This document shows positions 1-9,000 of a DNA stretch of 64,000 bases, in pieces. A program made the position numbers and the translations under genes. The stretch is from Rhodanobacter sp. (GTDB lineage: Bacteria > Pseudomonadota > Gammaproteobacteria > Xanthomonadales > Rhodanobacteraceae), in assembly GCA_004322005.1 (NCBI GenBank), contig SCRF01000104.1, forward strand, positions 37,320 through 101,319, read 5' to 3'. The notes below the pieces were generated by a model, which did not search any database, had not been told where the DNA came from, and worked only from the letters and a program-made list of their open reading frames with translations. Position 1 is the first letter of the stretch. The number at the start of each line of letters is the position of its first letter.

Positions 1-387
1 GGCATACCAGGCCAAGAACGTCACCGTCAGCAGAACGCTGAACACGATGGTGGTCGTGACCAGGGAGACGCCGAAATGGTCGGTCAGATTATCTGTGATC
101 AAGGTGCCGACAATGCTCAGCAGCACGACGGCGAGCCAGTACGTGCCGGCCACATACTTGCGCGCCTTGAACTGGAAAAACAGGGTGGCGATCAACAGGC
201 TTCCCATCAGGTAGGTCGTGTTGGTCAAGCCAAGGTGAAGGTTCACATTCAGGAAATCGGCGAAGGTCTCGCCGACTGTGGTGCACAGGATCTTGATGAT
301 CCAGAAATACAGGGTGATTTCCGGCACCTTGTTGAGCATGGCGCGGGCGGAATATTCGGCGGGACGATTTTCTGGATAACTGTGCAT
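1..387 (-). CDS. COG4705/DUF347-type membrane protein (N-terminal part, cut by window edge)
   Basis: The frame opens at an ATG (complement of 385-387) and runs without a stop to base 1, so only the first 129 residues are present. A GAGG motif lies a few bases upstream of the start. After a polar N-terminus the protein reads VPEITLYFWIIKILCTTVGE, followed by FADFLNVNL, and then two further hydrophobic stretches. This wording is characteristic of the repeat in the uncharacterised COG4705/DUF347 family of membrane-anchored proteins, which normally have several such repeats. No function is established for the family. The assignment rests on remembered family wording, not on a search. Confidence 0.72.
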   Translation of the reverse strand, partial: MHSYPENRPAEYSARAMLNKVPEITLYFWIIKILCTTVGETFADFLNVNLHLGLTNTTYLMGSLLIATLFFQFKARKYVAGTYWLAVVLLSIVGTLITDNLTDHFGVSLVTTTIVFSVLLTVTFLAWYA

Positions 388-868
388 GGGTGCCTCATGG
401 CGTTTAATGGATAAGTGGCAGCACGGTTCTCGCCATTGACACCTGGCGAGATCCTTCGGGCGGCAGGTGATCTGCGCACATCAGGCGTGAGGTAGGGGTA
501 TACAACTGGCGATGGAGGATCCGCTTGAGCTGCGCATCGGCTAGGTGAACTGCCTGCGCATTCGACCCGGATCAGCGGGAGAACGTGCCATAGGAACCGG
601 TGACGTATTGACGTGCCAACGTAGTCTCGCAACTGCCGCTTAGTTCTTCCTATGTAGCGAGCAGAGAGCATTCATGCCTGACGTAACGACAGCGTGGGTG
701 ATCCTTGATGATTGGAGCTGAGCCTGTTCTTCGCTCGCGATGGTGGTGCGAATGACTCGCTGATGAACGCACGGCACGCTGATGTGCAGACATAAGGCCT
801 GCCTAAGTCCCCGTTGCGATAAAGGTGACGCGACTCACTTCGTCGCTCCACACAGCGAGAGAAATTCC
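388..868. other. Intergenic region without a convincing gene
   Basis: About 480 bases separate the divergent DUF347-type and PepSY genes. I see no plausible protein, RNA gene or strong repeat. It should contain the promoters of both flanking genes. A TTGACA occurs at 436-441 but has no credible -10 at normal spacing. Confidence 0.4.
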
Positions 869-1171
869 ATGAAAAAGATGCTGGTTGTCATTGCCACCGC
901 TACCCTCGCCGTCGCCGCGTTCGGTGCCAGTGCAGGCTCGGATAAGGCGTTGGCCGCACAAGCCAGGGTACAAATGCCGCAGGCGCGCAGCATGGCGCTG
1001 AAGGCGTATCCGGGGAAGATCGTCAAGGAGGAGCTGGAGAATGAGAAAGGTGGCAGTGGCCTGCGCTACTCGTTCGTGATCAAGAACGGCAAGGTGTCCC
1101 ACGAAGTAGGCATCGATGCGAAGACCGGAAAGCTGCTGGAAAATTCGGTTGAGGGCGCAGACAACGATTGA
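869..1171 (+). CDS. Secreted PepSY-domain protein
   Basis: The 100-residue product starts at ATG 869 behind a purine-rich GAGAGA. A typical signal peptide (MKKMLVVIATATLAVAAFGA) covers the first ~20 residues, so the protein is probably periplasmic. The mature part contains a single PepSY domain. ARSMALKAYPGKIVKEELE is the domain's first helix and strand, and YSFVIKNGKVSHEVGIDAKTG its central strands with the usual V-x-I/V-D-A-x-T-G ending. PepSY domains bind or inhibit partner proteins such as peptidases and membrane reductases, but no partner is encoded next to this gene. An earlier in-frame start at 782 would put the signal peptide internally and is rejected. Confidence 0.8.
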   Translation: MKKMLVVIATATLAVAAFGASAGSDKALAAQARVQMPQARSMALKAYPGKIVKEELENEKGGSGLRYSFVIKNGKVSHEVGIDAKTGKLLENSVEGADND

Positions 1172-1357
1172 TCGATCGGGGCGATCCATGCTCAGCATAG
1201 GACCGCCCGAAGTTCACGACGATCATCGACGCAATCGTGATCGCCACCGGGGTTCTAACCCGTGAACACGGACACTTCCAAGAAGACTGATGATCGCAAC
1301 ACGTTGTGGCAAGCAAACATGCCAACGTCTGCCATCGAGCAACCCGTCTCAGACTGA

Positions 1358-1415
1358 GACCGGCAGCTCCTGGCCGTTATGGAGAGCTCTCCATAACGGC
1401 CAGGAGCTGCCGGTC
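1358..1415. repeat. 58-bp perfect palindrome
   Basis: Two 29-base arms (1358-1386 and 1387-1415) are exact reverse complements with no spacer, centred on GAGAG|CTCTC. A second, nested palindrome, GTCTCAG-A-CTGAGAC, covers 1346-1360. No T-tract follows, so this is not an ordinary terminator. It lies ~190 bp after the PepSY gene and belongs to neither the REP family nor the heptamer repeats found elsewhere in the window. Confidence 0.9.
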
Positions 1416-1545
1416 GTCTGAGGCTGGGCCAAACCGAGTGCGCAAAGTCTATCGCTCATCGAGCCCAATCCTTTCGTCATCGCGTGGTTGACGTGGATTA
1501 AGTGAACCTGACCCTGTTCCTGAGTTCCACTATCCCCCGCTCGGG

Positions 1546-1737
1546 TCAGCTGCTCGCCTTCTGGCTCCGGTGGATCCGCTGTTGTCCCGCCTCGGAACCT
1601 TCGGTGCCGCTTTCCTCGTCGTCGAGGGTGTGAAGCCGGTTTGAGGTAGGGTCCGGTGGCGGAATTTGCCCAGCTGTTGGCGACTTCAAACCCGGCTGCT
1701 TCGTCGTATCAACCTTCCCCTGAGACGGATCACCCAT
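1546..1737 (-). CDS. Possible small hydrophilic protein, unknown function
   Basis: A 63-codon frame starts at ATG (complement of 1735-1737). The product is strongly hydrophilic, rich in P, S, T, E and Q, and has no cysteine, signal or membrane segment. The middle reads TAGQIPPPDPTSNRLHTLDD and looks disordered. No clear Shine-Dalgarno precedes it, and it fills an otherwise empty 636-bp gap. Its orderly composition, unlike the Arg/Ala-rich shadow frames typical of this GC-rich DNA, is the only argument that it is real. I do not recognise a family. Confidence 0.4.
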   Translation of the reverse strand: MGDPSQGKVDTTKQPGLKSPTAGQIPPPDPTSNRLHTLDDEESGTEGSEAGQQRIHRSQKASS

Positions 1738-1750
1738 AGCATAGCGTCAC

Positions 1751-1788
1751 TTGACATCATTAAATCAATTATTCAAGCTAATAAACGA
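1751..1788 (+). promoter_or_regulatory. Putative promoter/operator of the sulfur operon
   Basis: This AT-rich island directly before the desulfurase gene contains a consensus TTGACA at 1751-1756 and a 24-bp imperfect dyad (1765-1788). The dyad halves TCAATTATT and AATAAACGA match at 7 of 9 positions around a 6-base centre. AT-rich dyads of this kind are typical ArsR/SmtB operators, and the second gene of the operon encodes an ArsR-type regulator, so autoregulation is a reasonable inference. No good -10 box stands 16-18 bases from the TTGACA; TAATAA at 1779-1784 is too far. Confidence 0.4.
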
Positions 1789-1808
1789 TTACTAGCCTGG
1801 ATGATGTC

Positions 1809-2957
1809 GTGACCCCCATCTACCTCGATTACAACGCCACCACCCCAGTCGCGCCGGAGGTAGTGGCTGCCATGCTCCCCTTTCTGCACGAGCATTTCGG
1901 CAATCCTTCGTCCAATCACGCTTACGGTGACGCACCGCGTGTGGCCATGGCCGAATCGCGGCAAGAAATCGCACGTCTGATTGGTGCGCAGCCGCTCGAA
2001 ATCATCTTCACCGGCAGCGCCACCGAGGCCAACCATCTGGCGATCCTCGGTCTCGCCCGCGCGATGGGGGAGTCGCGGCGTCACGTCGTGATCTCAGCCA
2101 TCGAGCACCCGTCGGTGAGTGAGCCAGTCCATCGGTTGCAGGAGCTGGGTTGGTCGGTCACGGTGGTGCCGGTCGACGAGTACGGTCGGGTGGCTGCACG
2201 CGATATCGCCGCCGCCCTGCGAGCCGACACCGGACTGGTCTCCGTGATGCACGCGAACAACGAGGTCGGCACGATCCAGCCGATCGCCGAGATTGCAGCG
2301 CTCGTTCGCGCACGCGGAATACTGATGCACACCGACGCCGCGCAATCCGCCGGCAAGGTGGCGCTGGATGTCGATGCGCTCGGTGTCGATTTGCTGACCC
2401 TCGCCGGGCACAAGTTCTACGCGCCGAAGGGTGTCGGTGCCCTCTACGTGCGCTCGGGCACGCCGATTGCGGCGGTGCTGGCCGGTGGCGGACAGGAGCG
2501 TGGTTTGCGTGCGGCCACAGAGAACATTCCCCATATCGTCGCCCTGGGCACGGCTGCACGTCTGGCACGCGAACGCCTGCCGGAAACCCGCTCCCACCTG
2601 CTCGCGTTGCGCGACCGGCTGCATGCGCGTCTGTCGCGGGAGGTTCCGGGTCTCACGTTGAACGGTCATCCCGAGCATCGTTTGCCGAATACCCTCAACG
2701 TGTCTTTCCCCGACGTCTCCGGTGCGATTCTGCTGCGACACTTGCGGGATCGAATCGCCGCCTCCACCGGTTCGGCCTGCCATGCCGGAGACGCTGCGCC
2801 CAGTGGGGTACTTGGCGCCATGGGGCTGTCGCGCGAACGCGCCTCCGGCGCCGTGCGCCTGTCCATCGGGCTCGACACCCGAGAGGATGACATCAACGCG
2901 GCCGCCGCCGCGCTGATCACGGCATGGCACGAGCTGGCACAAGCGGAGCACGTCTGA
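1809..2957 (+). CDS. Cysteine desulfurase (NifS/IscS-like class V aminotransferase)
   Basis: A PLP enzyme of 382 residues that converts cysteine to alanine and passes sulfur as a persulfide. Seen in the sequence: N-terminal YLDYNATTP, GNPSS (31-35), EHPS around His100, the cofactor region HTDAAQ (174-179), the Schiff-base lysine in GHKFYAPKG (Lys202), and the persulfide cysteine in GSACHAG (Cys324). The start is GTG 1809; the ATGs at 1801 and 1804 hit a stop at once. Its stop overlaps the next start (TGATG). It is not beside iscR/iscU, so it probably supplies sulfur to the co-transcribed rhodanese and DsrE proteins rather than being the housekeeping IscS. Confidence 0.9.
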   Translation: MTPIYLDYNATTPVAPEVVAAMLPFLHEHFGNPSSNHAYGDAPRVAMAESRQEIARLIGAQPLEIIFTGSATEANHLAILGLARAMGESRRHVVISAIEHPSVSEPVHRLQELGWSVTVVPVDEYGRVAARDIAAALRADTGLVSVMHANNEVGTIQPIAEIAALVRARGILMHTDAAQSAGKVALDVDALGVDLLTLAGHKFYAPKGVGALYVRSGTPIAAVLAGGGQERGLRAATENIPHIVALGTAARLARERLPETRSHLLALRDRLHARLSREVPGLTLNGHPEHRLPNTLNVSFPDVSGAILLRHLRDRIAASTGSACHAGDAAPSGVLGAMGLSRERASGAVRLSIGLDTREDDINAAAAALITAWHELAQAEHV

Positions 2958-3655
2958 TGGACAACCGCGCATTCAAGGATCAGATCTACGATCAATTCGG
3001 GCGATTGGGTAAGTCCCTGGCAAGCCCCAAGCGGCTGGAAATGCTCGATGTGCTCTGCCAGGGACCGCACACGGTCGAGTCACTCGCGGCGGCCACCGGG
3101 CAGACCCTGGCAAACGCTTCGCAGCATCTCAAGGTGTTGCGCACGGCCCGACTCGTGGAGGCAGAAAAGCGGGGTCTGTATGTCACTTATCGACTGGCAG
3201 GGACCGAGGTCTGCGATTTCTTTCTTGCCTTTCGCCGTCTGGCCGAATCGAGACTGGCTGAAATCGAGCGCATCACGCGGCTCTTTCTCGACAGCAGGGA
3301 CGTTCTGGAGGCAGTGGACCAGGCCACCTTGCTCGGGCGTGTCCGGCGCGGTGAAGTCGTCGTGCTCGACGTGCGGCCCGAGCAGGAGTTCCGCAGTGGG
3401 CACATCCCCGGTGCACTGTCGGTGCCGCTGGCCGAACTGGAGCAGCGGCTCGCCGAACTGCCGCGCGACAGGCAGCTGGTGGCCTATTGTCGCGGCCCGT
3501 ACTGCGTCATGTCCATCGAGGCGGTGGAAATCCTGCGGCGCCACGGTCGCCAGGCGGCGCGTCTGGAAATCGGCGTGCCGGACTGGCGGGCACTCGGACT
3601 GCCGCTCGAATCGCCCACCGATCCCGTTCCATCAGCGCAAGGGAGATCCGCATGA
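2957..3655 (+). CDS. ArsR-family regulator fused to a rhodanese domain
   Basis: The 232-residue protein has two domains. Residues 10-100 form an ArsR/SmtB winged helix (SLASPKRLEMLDVL, then the recognition helix NASQHLKVLRTARLVEAEK, then the wing LYVTYRL). Residues 125-215 form a rhodanese with HIPGA (149-153) and an active-site loop CRGPYC (Cys178 and Cys183). Two cysteines in the DNA-binding half, Cys34 and Cys86, lie in the predicted alpha2 and alpha5 positions, where thiol or persulfide sensors of the SqrR/BigR type carry theirs. The spacing differs from those proteins, so persulfide sensing is inference. It probably represses its own operon through the AT-rich dyad at 1765-1788. Confidence 0.88.
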   Translation: MDNRAFKDQIYDQFGRLGKSLASPKRLEMLDVLCQGPHTVESLAAATGQTLANASQHLKVLRTARLVEAEKRGLYVTYRLAGTEVCDFFLAFRRLAESRLAEIERITRLFLDSRDVLEAVDQATLLGRVRRGEVVVLDVRPEQEFRSGHIPGALSVPLAELEQRLAELPRDRQLVAYCRGPYCVMSIEAVEILRRHGRQAARLEIGVPDWRALGLPLESPTDPVPSAQGRSA

Positions 3656-4002
3656 AATATCTATTCGTTCTCAACGACGCCCCTTACGGTAGCGAGCGCA
3701 GCTACAACGGCTTGCGGCTGGCTCGCCACCTGCTCAAAACCGGCAGCGAGGAGGTGAAGCTGTTTCTGATCGGTGATGCCGTGGCCTGTGCCAAGGCCGG
3801 CCAGAAAGTGGCACCGGGCTACTACAACATGGGCGACATGCTGGGCATGGTCGTTCGCCACGGCGGCGAAATCGGCGTGTGCGGCACCTGCATCGACGCC
3901 CGCGGCATTGCCGATGCGGAATTGGTCCAAGGCGCACCACGCAGCACGATGGACCAGCTCACCGCCTGGACGCAGTGGGCGGATAAATTGCTGGTGTTCT
4001 GA
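3652..4002 (+). CDS. DsrE/DsrF-like sulfur-carrier protein
   Basis: This 116-residue protein starts at ATG 3652, overlaps the upstream stop (ATGA), and has a good Shine-Dalgarno (GGGAG). The fold signature of the DsrE family is visible: an N-terminal strand KYLFVLNDAPYGSERSYNGL, helix LARHLLKTG, strand KLFLIGDAVACAKAG, then the conserved cysteine loop GVCGTCIDARG with Cys77 and Cys80, and C-terminal TMDQLTAWTQWADKLLVF. Family members receive persulfide sulfur from rhodaneses or desulfurases and relay it. Its position between a rhodanese regulator and an SQR-like enzyme fits that role. It should be cytoplasmic, since no signal peptide is present. Confidence 0.85.
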   Translation: MKYLFVLNDAPYGSERSYNGLRLARHLLKTGSEEVKLFLIGDAVACAKAGQKVAPGYYNMGDMLGMVVRHGGEIGVCGTCIDARGIADAELVQGAPRSTMDQLTAWTQWADKLLVF

Positions 4003-5159
4003 TGATCACGCCTAAAACCGTTGTCATCCTGGGTGGCGGTGTGGGTGGTCTCGTCGCTGCTTGCACGCTGCGCAAGCGCCTTCCACGCACCCATCGCATC
4101 GTGCTCGTCGACCGGGAACGCGAGCACCTCTTCGCGCCTTCACTGCTGTGGCTGACGGTGGGACTACGTGACGCCGAATCCATCAAGCGCCCGCTCGCCC
4201 GGCTGGCGCGCAAGAGCATCGAGGTGCGGCTGGGCGAGGTGGAGAAGATCGATCCCGAAACTCGCCGCGTCACGGTCTCCGGCGAAACCCTCGATGCTGA
4301 CTATCTCGTCGTCTCGCTCGGCGCCGAGCTGGCACCGGAAGCCGTGCCGGGTCTGCAGGAGGCGGGGCACAATTTCTACGCGCTTACGGGTGCTGAGAGC
4401 CTCCATGCTGCGCTCGGATCCATGCAGCGGGGCCGCATCGTCGTGCTCACCGCGGCACCCGCGTACAAATGCCCGGCGGCGCCTTACGAAGCGGCGCTTC
4501 TCATCGATGCGTTCTATCGCGAGCGTGGCCTTCGCGATGCGGTCGACATCGCGGTGTTCGCGGCGGAACCCGGGCCGATGGCGGTTGCAGGTGCGGAAAC
4601 TTCCGCCGCAGTGGAACAGCTTCTCGAAGCGAAGGGCATCTCCTACCACCCCGAACATCAGGTGACGTCGGTCGATACGACAGCAAAGCGAATCGACTTT
4701 GCCAATGGCGAGAGTGCGGGATTCGATCTCCTGGCCTACGTGCCACCGCACCGTGCACCGCGCGTTGTCCGCGAGAGTGCCCTCGCCAGCGAGACCGGCT
4801 GGGTTTCGGTGGACCGGCACACGCTGGAAACCCGATTCCGTCATGTCTTCGCCATCGGCGATGTCGTCTCGATTCCGCTGAAGCTCGGCAAACCGCTGCC
4901 GAAGGCCGGCGTGTTTGCCCATGGCGAAGCGGAGGTCGTCGCGAAGAACATCGCCTCACGCATCCTGGGCCGGGATCCGTCCGAACGATTCAATGGGCAC
5001 GGCGCGTGCTTCGTCGAGGCTGGCCATCGGCAGGCGAGTTACGGTAGCGGTGATTTCTATGCCGAACCCAAGCCCATGGTGAAATTTCACGCGCCAGCGT
5101 GGCGCTGGCACTTCGCCAAGGTGCTGCTGGAAAAGTCTTGGCTTCACTTCAAGGTATAG
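4002..5159 (+). CDS. FAD-dependent oxidoreductase, sulfide:quinone reductase-like
   Basis: This 385-residue flavoprotein begins with the dinucleotide-binding motif VVILGGGVGGLVAA (7-20) and has the second FAD-binding segment FAIGDVVSIPLK (284-295). It belongs to the SQR/flavocytochrome c sulfide dehydrogenase group. A cysteine in AYKCPAAPYE (Cys157) and one in GACFVEAGHR (Cys336) sit where that group carries its redox-active pair, and the C-terminal AWRWHFAKVLLEKSW is amphipathic as in membrane-attached SQRs. The start overlaps the dsrE stop (TGATG). The likely reaction is sulfide oxidation to sulfane sulfur with electrons to quinone. A different sulfur substrate cannot be excluded. Confidence 0.8.
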   Translation: MITPKTVVILGGGVGGLVAACTLRKRLPRTHRIVLVDREREHLFAPSLLWLTVGLRDAESIKRPLARLARKSIEVRLGEVEKIDPETRRVTVSGETLDADYLVVSLGAELAPEAVPGLQEAGHNFYALTGAESLHAALGSMQRGRIVVLTAAPAYKCPAAPYEAALLIDAFYRERGLRDAVDIAVFAAEPGPMAVAGAETSAAVEQLLEAKGISYHPEHQVTSVDTTAKRIDFANGESAGFDLLAYVPPHRAPRVVRESALASETGWVSVDRHTLETRFRHVFAIGDVVSIPLKLGKPLPKAGVFAHGEAEVVAKNIASRILGRDPSERFNGHGACFVEAGHRQASYGSGDFYAEPKPMVKFHAPAWRWHFAKVLLEKSWLHFKV

Positions 5160-5288
5160 CAGCAACCTTCCATGAGTCGGCCGACCGCACCAAGAGTTAC
5201 GGTGTCGTTTTCTGCAGCAGCATGGGCTTCGCGTGTCATTCCTTGAACTTTGGGCTCTTCCACAACAGTCAAGAAGCGAGGTCGACGT

Positions 5289-5552
5289 ATGAATGGCATG
5301 GGTATGGGCATGGGAGGCCCGGGCGTCATGTGGATATTCTTTATCCTGTTCTGGGTTCTGTTCATCGCCGGTGTAGTAACGGTGGTCCGCTGGCTACTTC
5401 GCGACAAAGCCGAGTCTCCGCTGAAAATCCTGCAGCGTCGCTACGCCAGGGGTGAGATTGACCAGGAAACCTACGTGCGCATGCGCCGGGATTGCATACG
5501 GCCGCAGAGTGGCCCGCGGTCGTGGAACGCATGGCTGCGCGCGAGCGCATGA
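5289..5552 (+). CDS. SHOCT-domain membrane protein with an abnormal C-terminus
   Basis: Starts at ATG 5289 with GAGG eight bases upstream. The product (87 residues) has a Gly/Met-rich N-terminus, one transmembrane helix (VMWIFFILFWVLFIAGVVTVV) and a SHOCT motif (SPLKILQRRYARGEIDQETY). A SHOCT protein normally ends within a few residues of this motif. Here the frame runs on through CIRPQSGPRSWNAWLRASA, which is an out-of-frame reading of the cytochrome remnant that follows. This points to a deletion that removed the normal stop and the first part of the next gene. Function unknown; SHOCT proteins are usually small membrane accessories. Confidence 0.7.
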   Translation: MNGMGMGMGGPGVMWIFFILFWVLFIAGVVTVVRWLLRDKAESPLKILQRRYARGEIDQETYVRMRRDCIRPQSGPRSWNAWLRASA

Positions 5553-5890
5553 TGAGTGCGCACCACATGATGGGAATCCAGGCCCCTACCGACAAGGAGT
5601 TGACGACACTCCTTGTGTATTTGCAGCGGTACGCCCAAATACCCCTGAACAAGGCAACTGCCAAAGAGCTGGATACACCCGCCGGCAGGGCCTTCAGCGA
5701 AACCTGTTCCCAATGCCATGCTCTCCCCGATCCTGCGCAACACATTGCCGCGGATTGGCCTGGGGTCGTGCTGCGCATGAAACACAACATGGTGGCCTTG
5801 GGAAAACCCGCCCCGGCACCGTCAACGTTGGATGCTATCGAAGCGTACCTTCAGAAATACGCCAAGCCATCTGGCAAAGGCGGCGCTTGA
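5492..5890 (+). pseudogene. Decapitated c-type cytochrome
   Basis: From 5492 a frame reads HTAAEWPAVVERMAARERMM and later contains one complete haem-binding motif, CSQCH, within FSETCSQCHALPDPAQH. The HTxxEWPxVVxRM segment normally follows a first CxxCH, but that motif, the signal peptide and the start codon are absent. The only possible initiation codon is a TTG without Shine-Dalgarno, inside the SHOCT frame. A c-type cytochrome needs export, so the product would not mature. I interpret it as the 3' remnant of a cytochrome gene of the sulfur operon, joined to the SHOCT gene by a deletion near 5480-5492. Confidence 0.7.
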
Positions 5891-6089
5891 GAAGATTGCC
5901 GACGTGAATGCCAAATTCACCGCTCCAAGCTGTCCTTAGCCCTGAGTAAGTATCCATCCCCCGGCAAGGGGTTCGCCAAAGAACTAATGGGCCGATGCCT
6001 GCGGCGTAGGTGAGAGCGGCTACGACCAGAAGCAGCAACGTAACCAGATACCGCGCCGAGGATCGCAGGCACGGTCCACCAAGGATCAT
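5835..6089 (-). CDS. Doubtful small membrane protein overlapping the 3' end of the Asp-box gene
   Basis: An 84-codon frame begins at an ATG that overlaps the stop of the upstream Asp-box protein (ATGA) and could be translationally coupled. Residues 12-37 form a plausible transmembrane segment (ARYLVTLLLLVVAALTYAAG), but the C-terminal half is antisense to the cytochrome remnant and looks like noise. It may be a short or decayed membrane protein. No family is recognised. Confidence 0.25.
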   Translation of the reverse strand: MILGGPCLRSSARYLVTLLLLVVAALTYAAGIGPLVLWRTPCRGMDTYSGLRTAWSGEFGIHVGNLLKRRLCQMAWRISEGTLR

Positions 6090-9000
6090 GCAGGATTCGT
6101 TTTTCCTCCGAGCAGTTGCCTGCCTTGGGCGATCGCCGTTTGCAACTGCTTTTCGCCGGACTGTGCCTGCCGGTCGAGCATGTCGAAAACCCGATATTGC
6201 GCCGGCGTGGGTTTGTCGTACGCCAGATCGATGTCGGCGGCAAGATAGGCCAATTGACTGCGCAGCCTGGTCGGGTGCAGCAAGCTGCCTTCGCTCGACT
6301 GGATCTTGAGCTGGACCAGCTTGCCGATCTGTTCCTCGAGCGCTGCCAGCGTGGCATGGGCTTTCGTCGCGCCGAGCTTGTGCGCAGCGAGGGCGGCAGT
6401 GAGCCGATCGCGCATGGCGATGGCCTGATTGAGCGTGCTGTCGAGCGTGTCCAGCGTCGTGTGGATGCGCATCTGCAGCGCCAGGCGCTGCCGCAGCGCG
6501 TCGGCCGCCGGATGCAGCCGCGGATCGAGCGCGACGTCAAAGGACTGCCGGGTTATCTGGCCGTTGTCGTCGAGTACCACGGTGTAGCGCCCTGGTGGCA
6601 CCGTGGGGCCTTTGACGCTGTCGGGCAGGCCGCCGGCGGCGATCGGCGGCTGGAAGCCGGTCACCTCGGTGGCGTCGGGATAGCGCAGATCCCACTGGAA
6701 GTGGTTCATCCCCGGCGAAACGGCCGTGAGCTTTTCCAGCGCCGCCTGCTTCTTCTGCGTCGGTGTGCGGTTGTCGCGCGCGGCGGCGCTGAGCTTGGCT
6801 GGCTTGGTCTTGAGATGCAGCGCGAAGCGCCGGATCAGTTGACCCCTGGCATCCATGAATGAAAGGCTCACCGGCGCCTTGCCGTGATAGCTGGCGGGCA
6901 GGCGGAAAAACACGCTGGCCCCGAACGGCGGGTTGGTACCCACCGCCGGTACACGTTTGGCCTGGGGATTCTTCCCGTAAGCATGGCTGAGCCACGCCGT
7001 TTGCGGTGCATACAGCTGCGCCACGTTCGGGTTCACTGCCGGCTGCTGCGAGCGCTGTTCCAGCAGGGCCAGATTGTCCAGCACCCAGAACGCGCGTCCG
7101 TGCGTTGCGGCGACCAGATCGCCCTGGCGCGAATCGATCGCCAGGTCGCGCACCTGCACCTTCGGCAGGTTCAGGCCCAGCGGCTGCCACTTCGCGCCGC
7201 CGTCAAAGCTGGCATACACGGTGTTCTTGGTGCCGAGGAACAGCAGCCTCGGGTCGGACGGATCCTGGCGCACCACGAACACGTACTGGTCATCGGGCAG
7301 GCCGGTCGTACGCGCGGTCCAGTGCGCGCCATAGTCCGTGGTCTCGAACACGTAGGGGCGGAAGTCGTCCCACATGTAGCGTGAGGCGGTAAGCCATGCG
7401 ACGCCCTTGGCCACGTGCGAGGGCTCGATCGAGCTGATCTGGGCCCATTTCGGCAGGCCTTCGGGCCTTGCCACCTGCCAGTGCGCGCCGCCGTCGGTGG
7501 TGACATGCACCAGGCCGTCGGCCGAGCCGGCCCAGATGACCTTGTCGTCCAGCGGCGAGGCCGCCAGCGCCGAGATGTCGGGGAAGATTTCCGCGCCGGA
7601 TTGATCCAGGTCCACCGGGCCGCCGCTGGGCAACTCGGTGCTGGGGTCGTTGCGCGTCAGGTCGGGGCTGATGCGCGTCCAGTTCTCGCCACCATCGGTG
7701 CTGCTGAGCACGTACTGCGACGCCAGCAGCAAGTGCTTCGCATTGGCGGCCGAAAACAGGATCGGATGGGTCCAGCCGAAGCGGTATTTCAGCGCGTTGG
7801 AGGCAGCCCCTTCCTGGTAATCGGGCCAGGGACTGACTTCGCGCGACTGCCCGGTAGACATGTCATAGCGCAGCAGGATGCTGTAGTAGCCGCTGCCGAA
7901 GGTCACGTTCGGGTTCCCCGGCATCGGCGCGATGAAGGTGCTCTCGCCATACGCCACGTGATGCCAGGCACCCAACGGGATCATCCCACCGGGCGTGGCG
8001 CTGGGCCCTTCGAACGAACCCTCGTCCTGCTGCGCGCCATAGATGTGGAACGGAAACTGGCCGTCCAGCGCCACGTGGTAGAACTGCCCGGTGGGCTGGT
8101 TGTGTTCGCCGCTCCAGGAGTTGCCGCCGTCGGTGGAAACCGTGGCGCCGCCGTCGTTGCCCTCCAGCAGCAGCTTCGGATCATCCGGGTTGATCCACAC
8201 GATGTGGTTGTCGCCGTGCGGCGTATGCAGTTTGGCGAACCGTTTGCCGCCGTCGTGCGAAACCCACAGCGCATCCACCTGCGGCACGTAGACCGTGTTG
8301 GCGTCGGTGGGGTCGGCGTAGATGCTCATGTAGTAGAACGCGCGCTGGCGCAGGCTCTGGCCGGCGTTGACCCGGGTCCAGCTGGTGCCGCCGTCGTCGG
8401 AGCGGAACACTCCGCCATCCTTGGCCTGCACGATGCTGTAGAGCACGTTCGGCTTGCTGGCCGCCACGCTGATGCCGATGCGACCCAGTACGCCCTGCGG
8501 GAATCCCTGGTGGCGGGAGATCTCGGTCCAGTGCGCGCCGCCGTCGCCGCTCTTGTAGAGACCGCTGCCGGGGCCGCCGTCGTCGAGCTTCCACGGTGTG
8601 CGATGGGCCTGCCACATCGCGGCATACAGCACGTCGGGATGGTTCGGATCCATCACCAGATCGATCGCACCGGTCCTGGCGTCGGTGTACAGGATCTTCG
8701 TCCAGCTCTTGCCGCCGTCCACCGACTTGAACACCCCGCGCTGCGGGTTGGGTTGGAACACATGCCCCATCGACGCGGCGTAGACCACGTCGGGATTTTT
8801 CGGGTCGACCACGATGGCGCTGATCGTGTGGGTCCCGGCCAGGCCCGCCGCATGCCAGGTCTTGCCGGCATCGTCGGAACGGAACACGCCATCGCCGGTA
8901 ATCAGGTCGCCGCGGATGTCGCTCTCGCCGGTGCCGACGTAGATGATCCGGGGATCGGAAGGTGCCACGGCGATCGCGCCGATACTGTTGCTCGATCCGG

